This document shows, in pieces, positions 1 to 8,578 of a DNA stretch of 64,000 nt; within the stretch, counting starts at the first letter, position 1, and each line of letters begins with the position of its first letter. This stretch comes from Asaia bogorensis_B (GTDB lineage Bacteria; Pseudomonadota; Alphaproteobacteria; Acetobacterales; Acetobacteraceae): NCBI RefSeq assembly GCF_900465315.1, contig NZ_UBIX01000005.1; one strand, written 5' to 3'. The notes beneath the pieces are model-generated. The model worked only from the letters and a program-made list of their open reading frames with translations. It did no database searches and was not told the DNA's origin. The position numbers and the translations under genes were made by a program.

Positions 1-57
1 ACAGGGCCGATCGGGTATCATCCTGACCGGCCCTGACCGCATAAAATGCGCCATCGG

Positions 58-82
58 TAGGCCCTGTCATGACAGAGCCCTA
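58..82 (-). terminator. Possible terminator hairpin downstream of ilvE
   Basis: A hairpin built around the perfect 12-base palindrome CTGTCATGACAG (64-75), extended by G/C pairs with one mismatch on each side. It lies about 35 bases past the ilvE stop codon on the minus strand. No clear T tract follows it, so a role as terminator is a guess from position and symmetry. Confidence 0.3.
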
Positions 83-118
83 CCATGACAGGATCCTTGG
101 CAACCCTGGAAACTGGTT

Positions 119-1228
119 TCAGGTGATGGCGTGGATCCAGCCATGCGCATCATTGGTCTTGCCGGCCTGAATGTCGGTCAAGGCTTTCTTGATCGCAAGC
201 GAGACCTCACCCGGCGTCTTGCCGTCACCAAAGACAGCTTCGCCACCCGTGCGACGCAGGGCGCCGATCGGGCTGATGACGGCAGCCGTTCCGCAGGCAA
301 AGGCCTCCTTGTAGCGGCCAGAAGCGGCACCAGCGAAAATCTCGTCGATCTCAAGCGGGGTCTGCTCGATTTTCAGACCGCGATCCTTCGCAAGCTGCAG
401 GATGGCATCGCGCGTAATGCCGGGCAGGATGGTGCCCGTCAGTGGAGGCGTGACCAGTGTGTTGTCATCACGCAGGAACATGACATTCATGCCCCCCATC
501 TCCTCGACAAAACGCTGCTCGCGGCTATCGAGGAACAGCACCTGATCGCAGCCATGCGTTTTGGAATCGCGCTGGGCCACAAGGCTTGCAGCGTAATTGC
601 CACCACACTTGGCAGCCCCCGTGCCACCCGGTGCGGCACGTGTGTAGTCTTCCGACACCCACACGGACACGCAGCCGGAACCGAAATAGGCGCCCACAGG
701 ACAGGCAATGACGATGAACAGATATTCGGATGCAGGCTTGACGCCAAGGAACACTTCCGTCGCGATCATGAAAGGCCGCAGATAGAGGCTCTTGCCCTCA
801 CCGGTCGGCACCCAGTCCTGATCAATCTTCACGAGCTCATCGACGGCCTGCATGAAAATTTCCTGCGGCAGGTCGGCCATGGCCATACGCTCTGCCGAAT
901 CCCGGAAGCGCCTGGCATTCTCCTCGGGACGGAACGTCGCAATACCCCCCCCTTCGGTGCGGTAGGCCTTCATGCCCTCGAAAATTTCCTGCGCATAATG
1001 CAGGACCGAAGCCGCCGGATCGAGGGTGAGCGGCTTGCGCGCGGTGATGCGCGCATCGTGCCAGCCGCGGCCCTCGGTGTATTTCACAATGGCCATATGG
1101 TCGGTGAAGACACGTCCGAAAGCGGGATTGGCAATTAGATCCACACGGTGATCCGCAGGAGTCGGATTGCTGGTGGGCTCGATGGTGAAATGCAGGGCTG
1201 CGCTCTCGGAAACCATGGTCTGATCCAT
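119..1228 (-). CDS. ilvE: Branched-chain amino acid aminotransferase
   Basis: A 369-residue PLP-dependent class IV aminotransferase that interconverts leucine, isoleucine and valine with their 2-oxo acids using glutamate/2-oxoglutarate, in the cytoplasm. The PLP lysine is K207 in the segment GGTGAAKCGGNYAAS, which is diagnostic of branched-chain aminotransferases, and the later EEMGGMNVMF segment (242-251) is also typical. The length fits the longer branched-chain aminotransferase type. Two ATG starts (residues 1 and 5) are possible; neither has a strong Shine-Dalgarno, so the longer is kept. It is transcribed away from panB; the product 2-oxoisovalerate is also the PanB substrate, so the two neighbours share a metabolite. 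A 335-residue open frame on the opposite strand is a shadow of this gene. Confidence 0.95.
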   Translation of the reverse strand: MDQTMVSESAALHFTIEPTSNPTPADHRVDLIANPAFGRVFTDHMAIVKYTEGRGWHDARITARKPLTLDPAASVLHYAQEIFEGMKAYRTEGGGIATFRPEENARRFRDSAERMAMADLPQEIFMQAVDELVKIDQDWVPTGEGKSLYLRPFMIATEVFLGVKPASEYLFIVIACPVGAYFGSGCVSVWVSEDYTRAAPGGTGAAKCGGNYAASLVAQRDSKTHGCDQVLFLDSREQRFVEEMGGMNVMFLRDDNTLVTPPLTGTILPGITRDAILQLAKDRGLKIEQTPLEIDEIFAGAASGRYKEAFACGTAAVISPIGALRRTGGEAVFGDGKTPGEVSLAIKKALTDIQAGKTNDAHGWIHAIT

Positions 1229-1444
1229 TTTCGTGTCAACAGTCAGCGCACTCTATCCCGTTCGCTGCATCTTGACACCCTTTGATAGGGAGAGAGAAGA
1301 ACAGCCCCTTGTCTGACGCTTTCGTGAGCCTTTCCTGCCACCCGGCAAAGTGCAGGGCCATGCTGGCGGAAATTCACTAAGCAGATCAGGCAAACGGACC
1401 ATAGACAGGCCTGTGACAGAGGCTGATGAGCAGAAGGGCGTATC

Positions 1445-2263
1445 ATGAGCGCATCGACCCCCATCCGGACCCTCACCCCCCAGGCCGTGAAAGCGCAAAA
1501 AGGTGGCGCGCCCCTTGTGTGCCTTACCGCCTATACGACACCGGTGGCCCGCCTTGCCGATGCGGCCTGCGATATCGTTCTGGTAGGCGACAGCGTTGGT
1601 ATGGTCCTGCATGGCCTGCCCTCCACGCTGGGTGTCACCATGGAAATGATGATCCTGCACGGGCAGGCCGTCATGCGCGGCATCACGCGTGCCCTGTGTG
1701 TGGTGGACATGCCCTTTGGCTCCTATGAGGAAAGCCCGGCCCAGGCCTTTCGCAACGCGTCGCGCCTGCTGGCCCAGATCGGCGCGAGCGCGGTCAAACT
1801 CGAAGGCGGTGTGCATATGAAGGAGACAATTGCCTTTCTGGTGGCACGCGGCATTCCGGTCATGGGCCATGTAGGACTTACCCCGCAGGCCGTGCATGCT
1901 CTGGGCGGCTACAAGGTTCAGGGCCGCGACGAGGATGCACAGCGCGTCATGGACGATGCCCAGGCTGTGCAGGAGGCGGGCGCTTTTGCCGTCGTGCTCG
2001 AAAAACTGCCCCGCATGCTCGGTGAATCTATCACGCAGGCTCTGACGATCCCGACGATCGGTATTGGCGCCGGACCTGAATGTGACGGCCAGATACTCGT
2101 CATCGACGACATGCTCGGGCTTTTTGCCGATTTCAAGCCGAAATTCGTCAAGCGTTATGCCCATCTTGCCGAGCAGGCCGAACAGGCTCTTGCCGCTTAT
2201 GCGCAGGACGTTCGGGCGCGCGCCTTTCCGGGGCCCGAGCACAGCTTTGGAGAGCGCTCATGA
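1445..2263 (+). CDS. panB: 3-methyl-2-oxobutanoate hydroxymethyltransferase
   Basis: A 272-residue TIM-barrel enzyme that transfers a hydroxymethyl group from 5,10-methylene-tetrahydrofolate to 2-oxoisovalerate, giving ketopantoate, the first step of pantothenate synthesis. Family motifs are visible: LTAYTTPVA near residue 28, the metal-binding LVGDSVGMV (D49), VVDMPFGSY near 88, and KLEGG near 118. The ATG at 1445 follows a purine-rich stretch (gagcagaagggcg). Its stop overlaps the panC start by four bases (ATGA), so the pair is almost certainly translationally coupled. Nothing unusual was seen. Confidence 0.96.
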   Translation: MSASTPIRTLTPQAVKAQKGGAPLVCLTAYTTPVARLADAACDIVLVGDSVGMVLHGLPSTLGVTMEMMILHGQAVMRGITRALCVVDMPFGSYEESPAQAFRNASRLLAQIGASAVKLEGGVHMKETIAFLVARGIPVMGHVGLTPQAVHALGGYKVQGRDEDAQRVMDDAQAVQEAGAFAVVLEKLPRMLGESITQALTIPTIGIGAGPECDGQILVIDDMLGLFADFKPKFVKRYAHLAEQAEQALAAYAQDVRARAFPGPEHSFGERS

Positions 2264-3105
2264 TCATTCGCGATATCGCGACACTGCGCCAGACCGTCCG
2301 GCGCTGGAAAGAGGCTGGAGAAACGACAGGGCTCGTGCCCACGATGGGCGCCCTGCATGAGGGTCATCTGAGCCTCGTCAAACAGGCGCGCAAGCAGGCC
2401 GACCGGGTGATCGTCTCGATTTTCGTCAACCCGACGCAGTTCAACAATCCGACGGATCTCGCCACCTATCCCCGTACGGAGGAAGCCGATATCGCCCTTC
2501 TGGGCGACGCGGACGCGATTTTCATTCCATCGGTCGACACCATGTATCCGGCGGGGTTCAACAGCCGTGTGCAGGTCATGACCATGACGGAAACGCTGGA
2601 GGGCGCCCACAGGCCGGGCCATTTCGATGGCATGGCGACCGTGGTGACCAAGCTCTTCGGCATTACGCAGGCGGATATCGCTTTATTCGGTGAAAAGGAC
2701 TGGCAGCAGCTTCAGATCATCCGCCGCTTCGTTCAAGATCTGAATATACCGATCGACATTGTAGCGTGCCCGACCCTGCGTGAAGCCGATGGTCTGGCGA
2801 TGTCCTCGCGCAACCGTCGGCTCTCCCCGCAAGCGCGTGCCATCGCACCCGAACTGCATGCCACGTTGCAGGAAACTGCCGCGCGACTGAGAGCGGGTGC
2901 CCCTGTCACTGAGGCGCTGGCTCAGGCCAGAGCGAGGCTTGCCCGGTCCGGTTTTCAGCCGGTTGATTATCTCGCCTGCTGCGAGGCCGAGAGCCTGACT
3001 TCCATCAGCGATGTATTCGCAACAAAATATGACCGGGGATCGCTCCGATTACTGGTAGCCGCTGCTCTCGATTCTGTGCGCCTTATTGACAATATCGTTA
3101 TTTAG
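2260..3105 (+). CDS. panC: Pantothenate synthetase (pantoate-beta-alanine ligase)
   Basis: A 281-residue ATP-dependent ligase joining pantoate and beta-alanine through a pantoyl-adenylate. The nucleotidyltransferase signature VPTMGALHEGH (26-36) holds the HIGH-like motif. VSIFVNPTQF, GHFDGMATVV, FGEKDWQQ and READGLAMSSRN are all present and in the expected order. The start overlaps the panB stop, which sets the initiation site firmly. panB and panC form a two-gene operon. panD and panE are not in the window. Confidence 0.96.
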   Translation: MIIRDIATLRQTVRRWKEAGETTGLVPTMGALHEGHLSLVKQARKQADRVIVSIFVNPTQFNNPTDLATYPRTEEADIALLGDADAIFIPSVDTMYPAGFNSRVQVMTMTETLEGAHRPGHFDGMATVVTKLFGITQADIALFGEKDWQQLQIIRRFVQDLNIPIDIVACPTLREADGLAMSSRNRRLSPQARAIAPELHATLQETAARLRAGAPVTEALAQARARLARSGFQPVDYLACCEAESLTSISDVFATKYDRGSLRLLVAAALDSVRLIDNIVI

Positions 3106-3215
3106 TTCTGCGGCGGGGCCGTGCCATGATACCCGCATATTGAGGCGCGACCCGAATGTCGGGCCTCCGGTGCCCTCCTGCCGGACGGCACCGATGCACA
3201 AGAAGGTATGCAAGC

Positions 3216-3944
3216 ATGTCGCTTCCGCTACAGGACAAGGTCGCCGCCGTTACGGGTGGTGCTTCCGGCATCGGTCTGGAATGCGTTCGTCATCTCATCA
3301 AGGCTGGCGCTATCGTCTATGTCCTCGACCGCGACAAGGCGGCCATGGAAAAGGCCCGCGAAGAGCTCGGTGACAAGCTGCACGGCGTCGAGGTCGACCT
3401 CTTCCGTCATGCCAGCATTCAGCAGGCTGTCGATACCGTGCTTGCCGAGCAGGGCCGTCTGGACATCATGTTCGCCAATGCTGGCTCCTATGTCGGTGGC
3501 AACGCCTGGGAAGGCGACCCGGATGTCTGGGACCGTATGCTGAACCTCAACATCAATGCGGCATTCCACTCGGCGCGCGTCGCCATGGTGCCCATGATCA
3601 AGCAGGGTAGCGGCGATATCATCATCACCAGCTCGGTGGCAGGCGTTGTGCCGATCGTGGCTGAGCCGATCTATACCGGCTCCAAATATGCCGTGCAGGC
3701 TTTCACCCATACCTGCCGTCGCCAGCTGGCACCGCATGGCGTTCGCGTCGGCGCGATCCAGCCCGGCCCGGTTGTCACGCCGCTGATCAATGACTGGGAC
3801 CCCGAGCGCCGCAAGGCTGCTCTCGAAGGCGGCGGCATGATGCAGCCTTCCGACGTGGCCGAAGCACTGATCTTCATGCTGACGCGCCGCAAGGGCACGG
3901 TCGTTCGTGACCTGGTCCTTCTGCCGAACGGCTTTGACGTCTGA
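3216..3944 (+). CDS. SDR oxidoreductase, ribitol 2-dehydrogenase-like
   Basis: A 242-residue classical short-chain dehydrogenase. The cofactor motif TGGASGIG lies at 13-20, NAG follows strand 4, and the catalytic Ser (TSSVAG) and Y-x3-K (YTGSK) are intact. Segments such as EGDPDVWDR, NLNINAAFHS and GVRVGAIQPGPVVTPL closely resemble bacterial NAD-dependent ribitol 2-dehydrogenase (ribitol to D-ribulose), and polyol dehydrogenases of this kind are common in acetic acid bacteria. The frame extends 20 codons upstream, but the ATG at 3216 has AGAAGG ahead of it and begins the conserved fold. No kinase or transporter for ribitol lies nearby, so the physiological substrate is inferred. A strong terminator follows. 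Confidence 0.85.
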   Translation: MSLPLQDKVAAVTGGASGIGLECVRHLIKAGAIVYVLDRDKAAMEKAREELGDKLHGVEVDLFRHASIQQAVDTVLAEQGRLDIMFANAGSYVGGNAWEGDPDVWDRMLNLNINAAFHSARVAMVPMIKQGSGDIIITSSVAGVVPIVAEPIYTGSKYAVQAFTHTCRRQLAPHGVRVGAIQPGPVVTPLINDWDPERRKAALEGGGMMQPSDVAEALIFMLTRRKGTVVRDLVLLPNGFDV

Positions 3945-4014
3945 TCTAGAGATCAAGGGCGTCCGAGCTCGCTGAGCCCGAGCGCCTGCGAGACCCTGTT
4001 GGACAAGAACATGA

Positions 4015-4045
4015 CCCCGCCCCATAGGCGGGGTTTTGTTTTTTT
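4015..4045 (+). terminator. Rho-independent terminator
   Basis: A 7-bp perfect stem (CCCCGCC at 4015-4021 with GGCGGGG at 4027-4033), a 5-base loop and a following T-rich run. It sits 70 bases after the ribitol-dehydrogenase-like gene and should end its transcript. Confidence 0.88.
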
Positions 4046-4324
4046 CACGGGGCCGGTGGATGGACCACGCTTCACCGATCATCGCCGCATAACCCCCGAA
4101 TATCGTCGATGGCATGCCCGGCTGCGCCCCATATCGCCCTAGCGCGTTCAAAGGCCCGGTTCCAGCCTTATCGTCATATTGCGATTGACTATTACTTGCG
4201 CACTCACTAGCCAGAAGCGAGCTCAAGCCTTCGTGACTGGAACGGCCCCATTCCCAGCGTGCCAGCCCCCTTGCGGCCTCGCGCCCCCCGTCAAACGGAC
4301 CGCGGCCGGCCTATCGACCGCTTC
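4046..4324 (+). promoter_or_regulatory. Gene-free stretch upstream of the PepSY gene
   Basis: Together with the terminator just before it, this makes a gap of about 380 bases without a supportable gene. The segment around 4170-4200 is locally AT-rich (a TTGACT-like element near 4185) and is the probable promoter region of the PepSY gene. PepSY membrane proteins are often iron-regulated, but no convincing Fur-type dyad was seen here. Confidence 0.35.
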
Positions 4325-5539
4325 ATGTGGCCGCTGCGCCCTGCGCGCCCCATCCTGCTGGCCTTTCACCGTTATCTCGGTCTGGTTCTGGCGCCTCTGC
4401 TTATCGTGCTCGGTCTGACGGGCAGCATCAGCGTATTTCGTGTCGAGCTTGACCGGATGCTCAACCCTGATCTGTTCACGACGACGCATGGCGATAGCCA
4501 TCTTGCGCCATCTGACCTGATCAGAACCATCGAAACGCGGCACCCCGGTCAATCGCTCATCCTGCTCGATTACAGGCCTGCCCGCTTCGAGACGATCCAT
4601 GCCTATCTCTCACCGCTCAGGGACCATGCCGGGCACCCGTTGTGGGACGAGATCTTTCTCGATCCATCGGATGGTCATGAAATGGGGGGACGACTGAGCG
4701 AGGGGTGCTGCCTCGGGCGACGCGCCCTGATGCCCTTCATCTACCGGCTGCATTATTCGCTGGTTGCCGGTCAGACAGGGCTCTGGATCGTCGGCATCAC
4801 CGCGCTCATCTGGAGTCTGGATTGCCTGAACGGCCTGCTCCTCACCCTGCCCCCTGCCCTTGCTCCGTGGCGGCGGCGATTCTGGCCGGGATGGAAGAAA
4901 TCATGGCTGGTGGTCTCTCCCCGCAATGCCCTGCGCCTGTTTTTCGACCTGCATCGGGCTGCAGGATTATGGTTGTGGCTGCTGTTTCTCGGCATGGCGG
5001 TCAGTGGCGTGGCGCTGGCACTCGGTCCCCAGCTCTTTCAGCCTGCTGTCAGTGCCCTGTTCCCGCTGGCCCCGCCGCAAGCCGAGATTGCCCTGCCCGG
5101 GGGCCCGCATGCATTGACCCTCGAACAGGCCGAGAGTCGCGCCCACGAATGGGTTGTCACGCATGGCTGGTCTGCCCGACCCGCTGCCCTCATGCTGACC
5201 CACGCGCCCGATACCGCCCTGTTCTATCTGTTCAGTGACTCGGATCGTTTTCCCGCCGGGTTTGGCAGCCCGCTCGTCACAGTGGATTTGCAGACCGGCG
5301 CGACGAAGCAGGCCGTAATGGCGCCCCAGGGCCGCCTTGGCGATATGATCCTGCAGATACAGGACCCTTTCCATAGCGGGCGAATCGCAGGACTGCCGGG
5401 GCGTATTCTGGTTTGTCTGAGCGGTGTCGCTACGGCTCTGCTTGCCGCCACAGGCGTGCTGATCTGGCTTGGCAAGCGACGTGCCCGGTCACGGTCTCCC
5501 GCGCAGGGAAACCGCCGGAAACAAGACCTCGATCGATAG
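4325..5539 (+). CDS. PepSY-associated transmembrane protein
   Basis: A 404-residue inner-membrane protein of the PepSY_TM (PiuB-like) family. Four hydrophobic segments are visible: one right after the ILLAFHRYLGL motif near the N-terminus, a pair in the middle (around WIVGITALIW and LWLWLLFLGMAVSG), and one at the C-terminus before a basic tail GKRRARSRS. Histidines at the helix starts (FHRYLG, FDLHRAAG) are typical. Members of the family often sit beside siderophore receptors and are thought to act in reduction or release of imported iron chelates, but no receptor lies here. The frame is open 22 codons upstream; ATG 4325 is preferred because it begins next to the first conserved segment. Confidence 0.82.
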   Translation: MWPLRPARPILLAFHRYLGLVLAPLLIVLGLTGSISVFRVELDRMLNPDLFTTTHGDSHLAPSDLIRTIETRHPGQSLILLDYRPARFETIHAYLSPLRDHAGHPLWDEIFLDPSDGHEMGGRLSEGCCLGRRALMPFIYRLHYSLVAGQTGLWIVGITALIWSLDCLNGLLLTLPPALAPWRRRFWPGWKKSWLVVSPRNALRLFFDLHRAAGLWLWLLFLGMAVSGVALALGPQLFQPAVSALFPLAPPQAEIALPGGPHALTLEQAESRAHEWVVTHGWSARPAALMLTHAPDTALFYLFSDSDRFPAGFGSPLVTVDLQTGATKQAVMAPQGRLGDMILQIQDPFHSGRIAGLPGRILVCLSGVATALLAATGVLIWLGKRRARSRSPAQGNRRKQDLDR

Positions 5540-5553
5540 CACCCGTTTTTGTC

Positions 5554-6051
5554 TCAAGGCATCAGGACAGCACGGGCAGTGGATATGTCTTCTATCTGGT
5601 AGGTTTCTTCTGACAGAACTTCTATCGAAAGCACCCCAGGGTTGAGGCTACCCTGCTCACTGAGAGGTAACAAGGCACTCCCGGATGTCCAGCGCGCCAG
5701 CGCAGAATGCTGCTCGCACCATCCCGCCAAGCCGGGGCGGTCAAGGTGATGCGTGATTCGATTGGTCCGGCTGGAGTCGAAAAACGTGATCGTGCCAACC
5801 AGGACTCCGCGTGATGGTCCAGCTCCACTGCCTTCAGCCCATGCCGGTTGGCAAAGCCGGGACACCAACTGTACAGCCTGAATATGACCCGGTGCCATAA
5901 ACACCCATATGTTGCCGTTCCTTCGGGCCACTCTTATACGTCGCCCTCTCTCATCCAGCAGATGAAGACCGGGATCATTGGAAGACGTCAGGACCAGGCT
6001 CCCTTGGCATAATGAAGCCAGTTGATACAACGCCCGCGGAACGGCTCCCAA
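5554..6051 (-). pseudogene. Remnant of a Hint-protein C-terminal module
   Basis: This 165-codon frame has only a TTG start, no Shine-Dalgarno, and an in-frame stop at 6097-6099 just upstream. By eye it aligns with the last ~140 residues of the Hint protein at 10712-12964: GLHLLDERGRRIR with DLHLLTDTGRHLK, VQLVSRLCQPA with RVRSRSDRPD, RGVLVGTITFF with LGVLIGDIHLY, and ARWTSGSALLPL with CRWTAGDGLLPV. The Hint domain and repeat region that should precede this module are absent, and the next 450 bases upstream show none of them. It is therefore best read as the 3' end of a decayed paralogue. A free-standing module protein is the alternative. Confidence 0.6.
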
Positions 6052-6514
6052 AGTCCGGGGCGCACCTTTACTGACAGGCAGAACATTAACTACCTGTTAG
6101 TCAAGATGTAACACAACGTGAACTATCTACTCCCTAAAACCAGCCTGAGCCACCCCCCGCCTTAACCTTTGAGTAAGCTGCGGGGGGCGAGGCCCTGCAA
6201 TCGATAGTCCACGATGACGCAATGACGATTTCGGATTCTCGGTAGTAGGCAGGGCACATACCGGCTTTCAGGCGCGCGCAGTTTGCTTCGGTGATTTGTG
6301 CCGATGTTCCAGACCACAGCCTCCCACTGAGGCACGTCTGGTCCGATACGAATATGCCCGGGAATATCGATGGGGACTCGTCACCTACTCAGCCACGGGT
6401 GCGGTTCACAAACGATTGAGCATCTCGTTTTCCAGGGAACAACAGCGGCGCTCGGACTTTCATCACGGACCCGTGAAATCGCATTCGTGGTCATTCGACC
6501 CCAGGAGCCAGACC
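6052..6514. other. Gene-free stretch with a GC hairpin
   Basis: About 460 bases without a supportable gene. An 8-bp perfect stem (CCCCCCGC at 6153-6160 with GCGGGGGG at 6180-6187) spans a 19-base loop but lacks a T tract. The frame of the downstream dehydrogenase is open back to 6296 but lacks a credible start there. The segment probably holds the promoter of that gene. Confidence 0.4.
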
Positions 6515-7375
6515 ATGCCAGAGCAGATCCCTCCCCAGTCGCAATCCCATCAACCCGGCCTAGAGAAGGCAATGCGCCCACTTGCCGTTCATATCCGCGA
6601 GAGTTATCGGGGTAGCGGCAAGCTCTCTGGCAAGACAGCTCTGATAAGTGGGGCAGACAGCGGTATCGGCCGTGCTGCCGCGCTGCATTTTGCCCGCGAA
6701 GGGGCCAATGTCGTCATCCTTTACCTTGAAGAACATGATGATGCGCAAGAGACCGTCAGCCTGATCGAAAAAGAGGGTGTCAAGGCGTTGGCTATCGCTG
6801 GTGACATACGCTCAAGCGCCTTCTGCAATGACGCTGTAAAACAGACGATCGAGCAGTTCGGCAATCTGGATATCCTCGTGAACAATGCCGGCTGGCAGGT
6901 GGTCAACCAGAACAGTGCCAGCATCACCGATGATGAATGGCAGCGTCATATGGACACCAACATCAACGGGTATTTCTACCTGACGCGCGCGGCCCTGGCC
7001 CATCTGGGCGAAGGCAGCGCCATCATCAATACCTCGTCCATCAATGCCTATCGTGGCAGTGCAGGATTGCTGGCCTATTCCACGACGAAGGCTGCCGAGA
7101 TGGGTTTCACGCGAGCCTTGGCACTCGAGCTCGTTTCCAAGGGCATAAGGGTGAATGCGGTCGCGCCAGGGCCGGTCTGGACACCGCTCCAGCCGGCAAG
7201 CTGGGGACCTGTCGACCCGCAGGAAGTTTCAAAACTGGCCAATTCCGTACCGATGGATCGATGCGGCGACCCGGCTGAACTCGGGCCAGCCTATGTCTAT
7301 CTGGCGAGTGCTGACTCCTCTTTCGTGACGGGTCAGACGCTGCATGTGAATGGCGGGACGATCATCAACGGCTGA
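6515..7375 (+). CDS. SDR oxidoreductase, YghA/YhdF-like
   Basis: A 286-residue short-chain dehydrogenase of the long-N-terminus group (E. coli YghA, Bacillus general stress proteins). A 40-residue lead containing repeated Pro/Gln (PEQIPPQSQSHQPG) precedes the Rossmann fold. SGADSGIG (45-52) is the cofactor motif, NNAGWQ follows, and the catalytic Ser (NTSSINAY) and Y-x3-K (YSTTK) are present. The C-terminal SSFVTGQTLHVNGG is the usual SDR end. The start at 6515 is preceded by AGGAG with good spacing; the upstream open frame is ignored. Substrate unknown; relatives are linked to stress or aldehyde reduction. Confidence 0.85.
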   Translation: MPEQIPPQSQSHQPGLEKAMRPLAVHIRESYRGSGKLSGKTALISGADSGIGRAAALHFAREGANVVILYLEEHDDAQETVSLIEKEGVKALAIAGDIRSSAFCNDAVKQTIEQFGNLDILVNNAGWQVVNQNSASITDDEWQRHMDTNINGYFYLTRAALAHLGEGSAIINTSSINAYRGSAGLLAYSTTKAAEMGFTRALALELVSKGIRVNAVAPGPVWTPLQPASWGPVDPQEVSKLANSVPMDRCGDPAELGPAYVYLASADSSFVTGQTLHVNGGTIING

Positions 7376-7472
7376 TTTCCGTCTCGAGGGCATGGCGTCC
7401 TGGTGGCACCATTACCCCGCACACGCGGGCTTGAACGGTCGATACCCCCTAACTGTGTTGTGCCGTTAGGTT

Positions 7473-7492
7473 ATATCAATTAATCCAGATAT
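7473..7492. promoter_or_regulatory. Candidate ArsR operator abutting the arsR start
   Basis: An inverted repeat, ATATC at 7473-7477 and GATAT at 7488-7492, in an AT-rich stretch that runs straight into the arsR ATG at 7493. Location and symmetry suit an autoregulatory ArsR-family site. The dyad is short, so the assignment is tentative. Confidence 0.4.
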
Positions 7493-7846
7493 ATGGAAAC
7501 GTCAGAAGCTCTTGCCGCTTTCGCGGCGCTGTCTCAAGCCACGCGCCTGAAGATCATACGTCTGCTTGTGCGTCATGAGCCGAACGGCCTGCGTGTCGGC
7601 GAAATAGCGACCCAGCTTGAACAACCACAGAACACGATCTCAACTCATCTAGCCATTTTGCAGCGCGCGGAGCTCCTCACATCGGAGCGACAAAGCCGGG
7701 CGGTCATTTACCGTGCAGCCGTGGGACAGCTTGCGGAGCTGATGGCGTTTCTGCTGTCGGAATGTTGCACGGACCGCCCTGATCTTGCGACGCCAATCCT
7801 GTCCGGATTGCATCTCTGCTCCATGGGCGCAAAGCCAAAAGGTTGA
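7493..7846 (+). CDS. arsR: ArsR-family transcriptional regulator
   Basis: A 117-residue winged-helix repressor. The core FAALSQATRLKIIRLL, the recognition helix QNTISTHLAIL and the beta-wing AVIYRA are clearly of ArsR/SmtB type. Cysteines occur only late (SECC near 84 and one near 108), so the classical CVC arsenite site of the alpha-3 helix is not present and the metal site, if any, must use the C-terminal cysteines. No Shine-Dalgarno precedes the ATG; the mRNA may be leaderless. arsH follows 33 bases downstream, which supports control of arsenical resistance. No arsenite pump or arsenate reductase is nearby. Confidence 0.85.
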   Translation: METSEALAAFAALSQATRLKIIRLLVRHEPNGLRVGEIATQLEQPQNTISTHLAILQRAELLTSERQSRAVIYRAAVGQLAELMAFLLSECCTDRPDLATPILSGLHLCSMGAKPKG

Positions 7847-7879
7847 GCGCTGGCACCTTGCTGTCACTGCACAGGATAT

Positions 7880-8578
7880 ATGTCCATGCCAGATACACCA
7901 CTCTACGATCCCCGCCACCTTCATCCTATCAATCGTGACAGGCTTGAGCCTTGTAACGTCGCCACGCACCGGCCACGCATCCTGCTGCTCTACGGTTCAC
8001 TGCGGCAACGGTCGTTCAGCCGCTTGCTCGTGGGCGAGGCCTCCCGCATTCTGGAAGCGCTCGGGGCGGAAACGCGGATTTTCGACCCAGCAGACCTGCC
8101 GATGGTCGATTCCGTGACGGATGACCATCCGAAGGTGCAGGAATTGCGCCGCCTGTCCCTGTGGTCGGAAGGACAGGTCTGGTGCAGTCCCGAACGCCAC
8201 GGCACATTGACGGCTGTCTTCAAGAATCAGATCGACTGGCTCCCGCTTGAAACCGGCTCCATACGCCCGACCCAGGGACGAACACTCGCTGTCATGCAGG
8301 TTTGTGGCGGTTCGCAGAGCTTCAACACAGTTAATGCCCTGCGCATTCTGGGTCGCTGGATGCGCATGATCACCATACCCAATCAATCCAGCGTTCCCAT
8401 GGCCTACAAACAGTTCGACGAGAGTGACCGGATGATCCCCTCGTCATTTTACGACCGGCTGGTTGATGTGATGGATGAACTCGTCAAGTTCACCCTGCTG
8501 ACCCGTGACCGTGCCGATTATCTCGTTGACCGCTATAGTGAACGCAAGGTTGCCTTCGAACTACCGAGCGGCCTGTAA
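7880..8578 (+). CDS. arsH: Arsenical resistance protein ArsH
   Basis: A 232-residue flavodoxin-fold NADPH:FMN oxidoreductase. LLLYGSLRQRSFSRLL (about 34-49) is the FMN phosphate loop. LWSEGQVWCSPERHGTLTAVFKNQIDW and VMQVCGGSQSFNTVNALR are signature stretches of ArsH. In known cases ArsH oxidises trivalent methyl or aryl arsenicals to less toxic pentavalent forms in the cytoplasm. It lies just behind arsR and is probably co-transcribed. A second ATG six bases later is an equally good start. Its 3' end overlaps the convergent downstream gene by 18 bases. Confidence 0.92.
   Translation: MSMPDTPLYDPRHLHPINRDRLEPCNVATHRPRILLLYGSLRQRSFSRLLVGEASRILEALGAETRIFDPADLPMVDSVTDDHPKVQELRRLSLWSEGQVWCSPERHGTLTAVFKNQIDWLPLETGSIRPTQGRTLAVMQVCGGSQSFNTVNALRILGRWMRMITIPNQSSVPMAYKQFDESDRMIPSSFYDRLVDVMDELVKFTLLTRDRADYLVDRYSERKVAFELPSGL

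Noticed and set aside
131..1138. A 335-codon open frame on the plus strand opposite ilvE
   Set aside because: Its translation has no recognisable family and it lies wholly within a conserved aminotransferase gene; a GC-rich antisense shadow.
1253..2242. A 329-codon frame opposite panB
   Set aside because: Antisense to a clear panB gene, no ribosome site or similarity.
4160..4210. Fur box ahead of the PepSY gene
   Set aside because: The AT-rich stretch lacks a convincing palindromic match to the known consensus.
3228..4226. A 332-codon frame opposite the ribitol-dehydrogenase-like gene
   Set aside because: Shadow of a real SDR gene; it also runs through a strong terminator.
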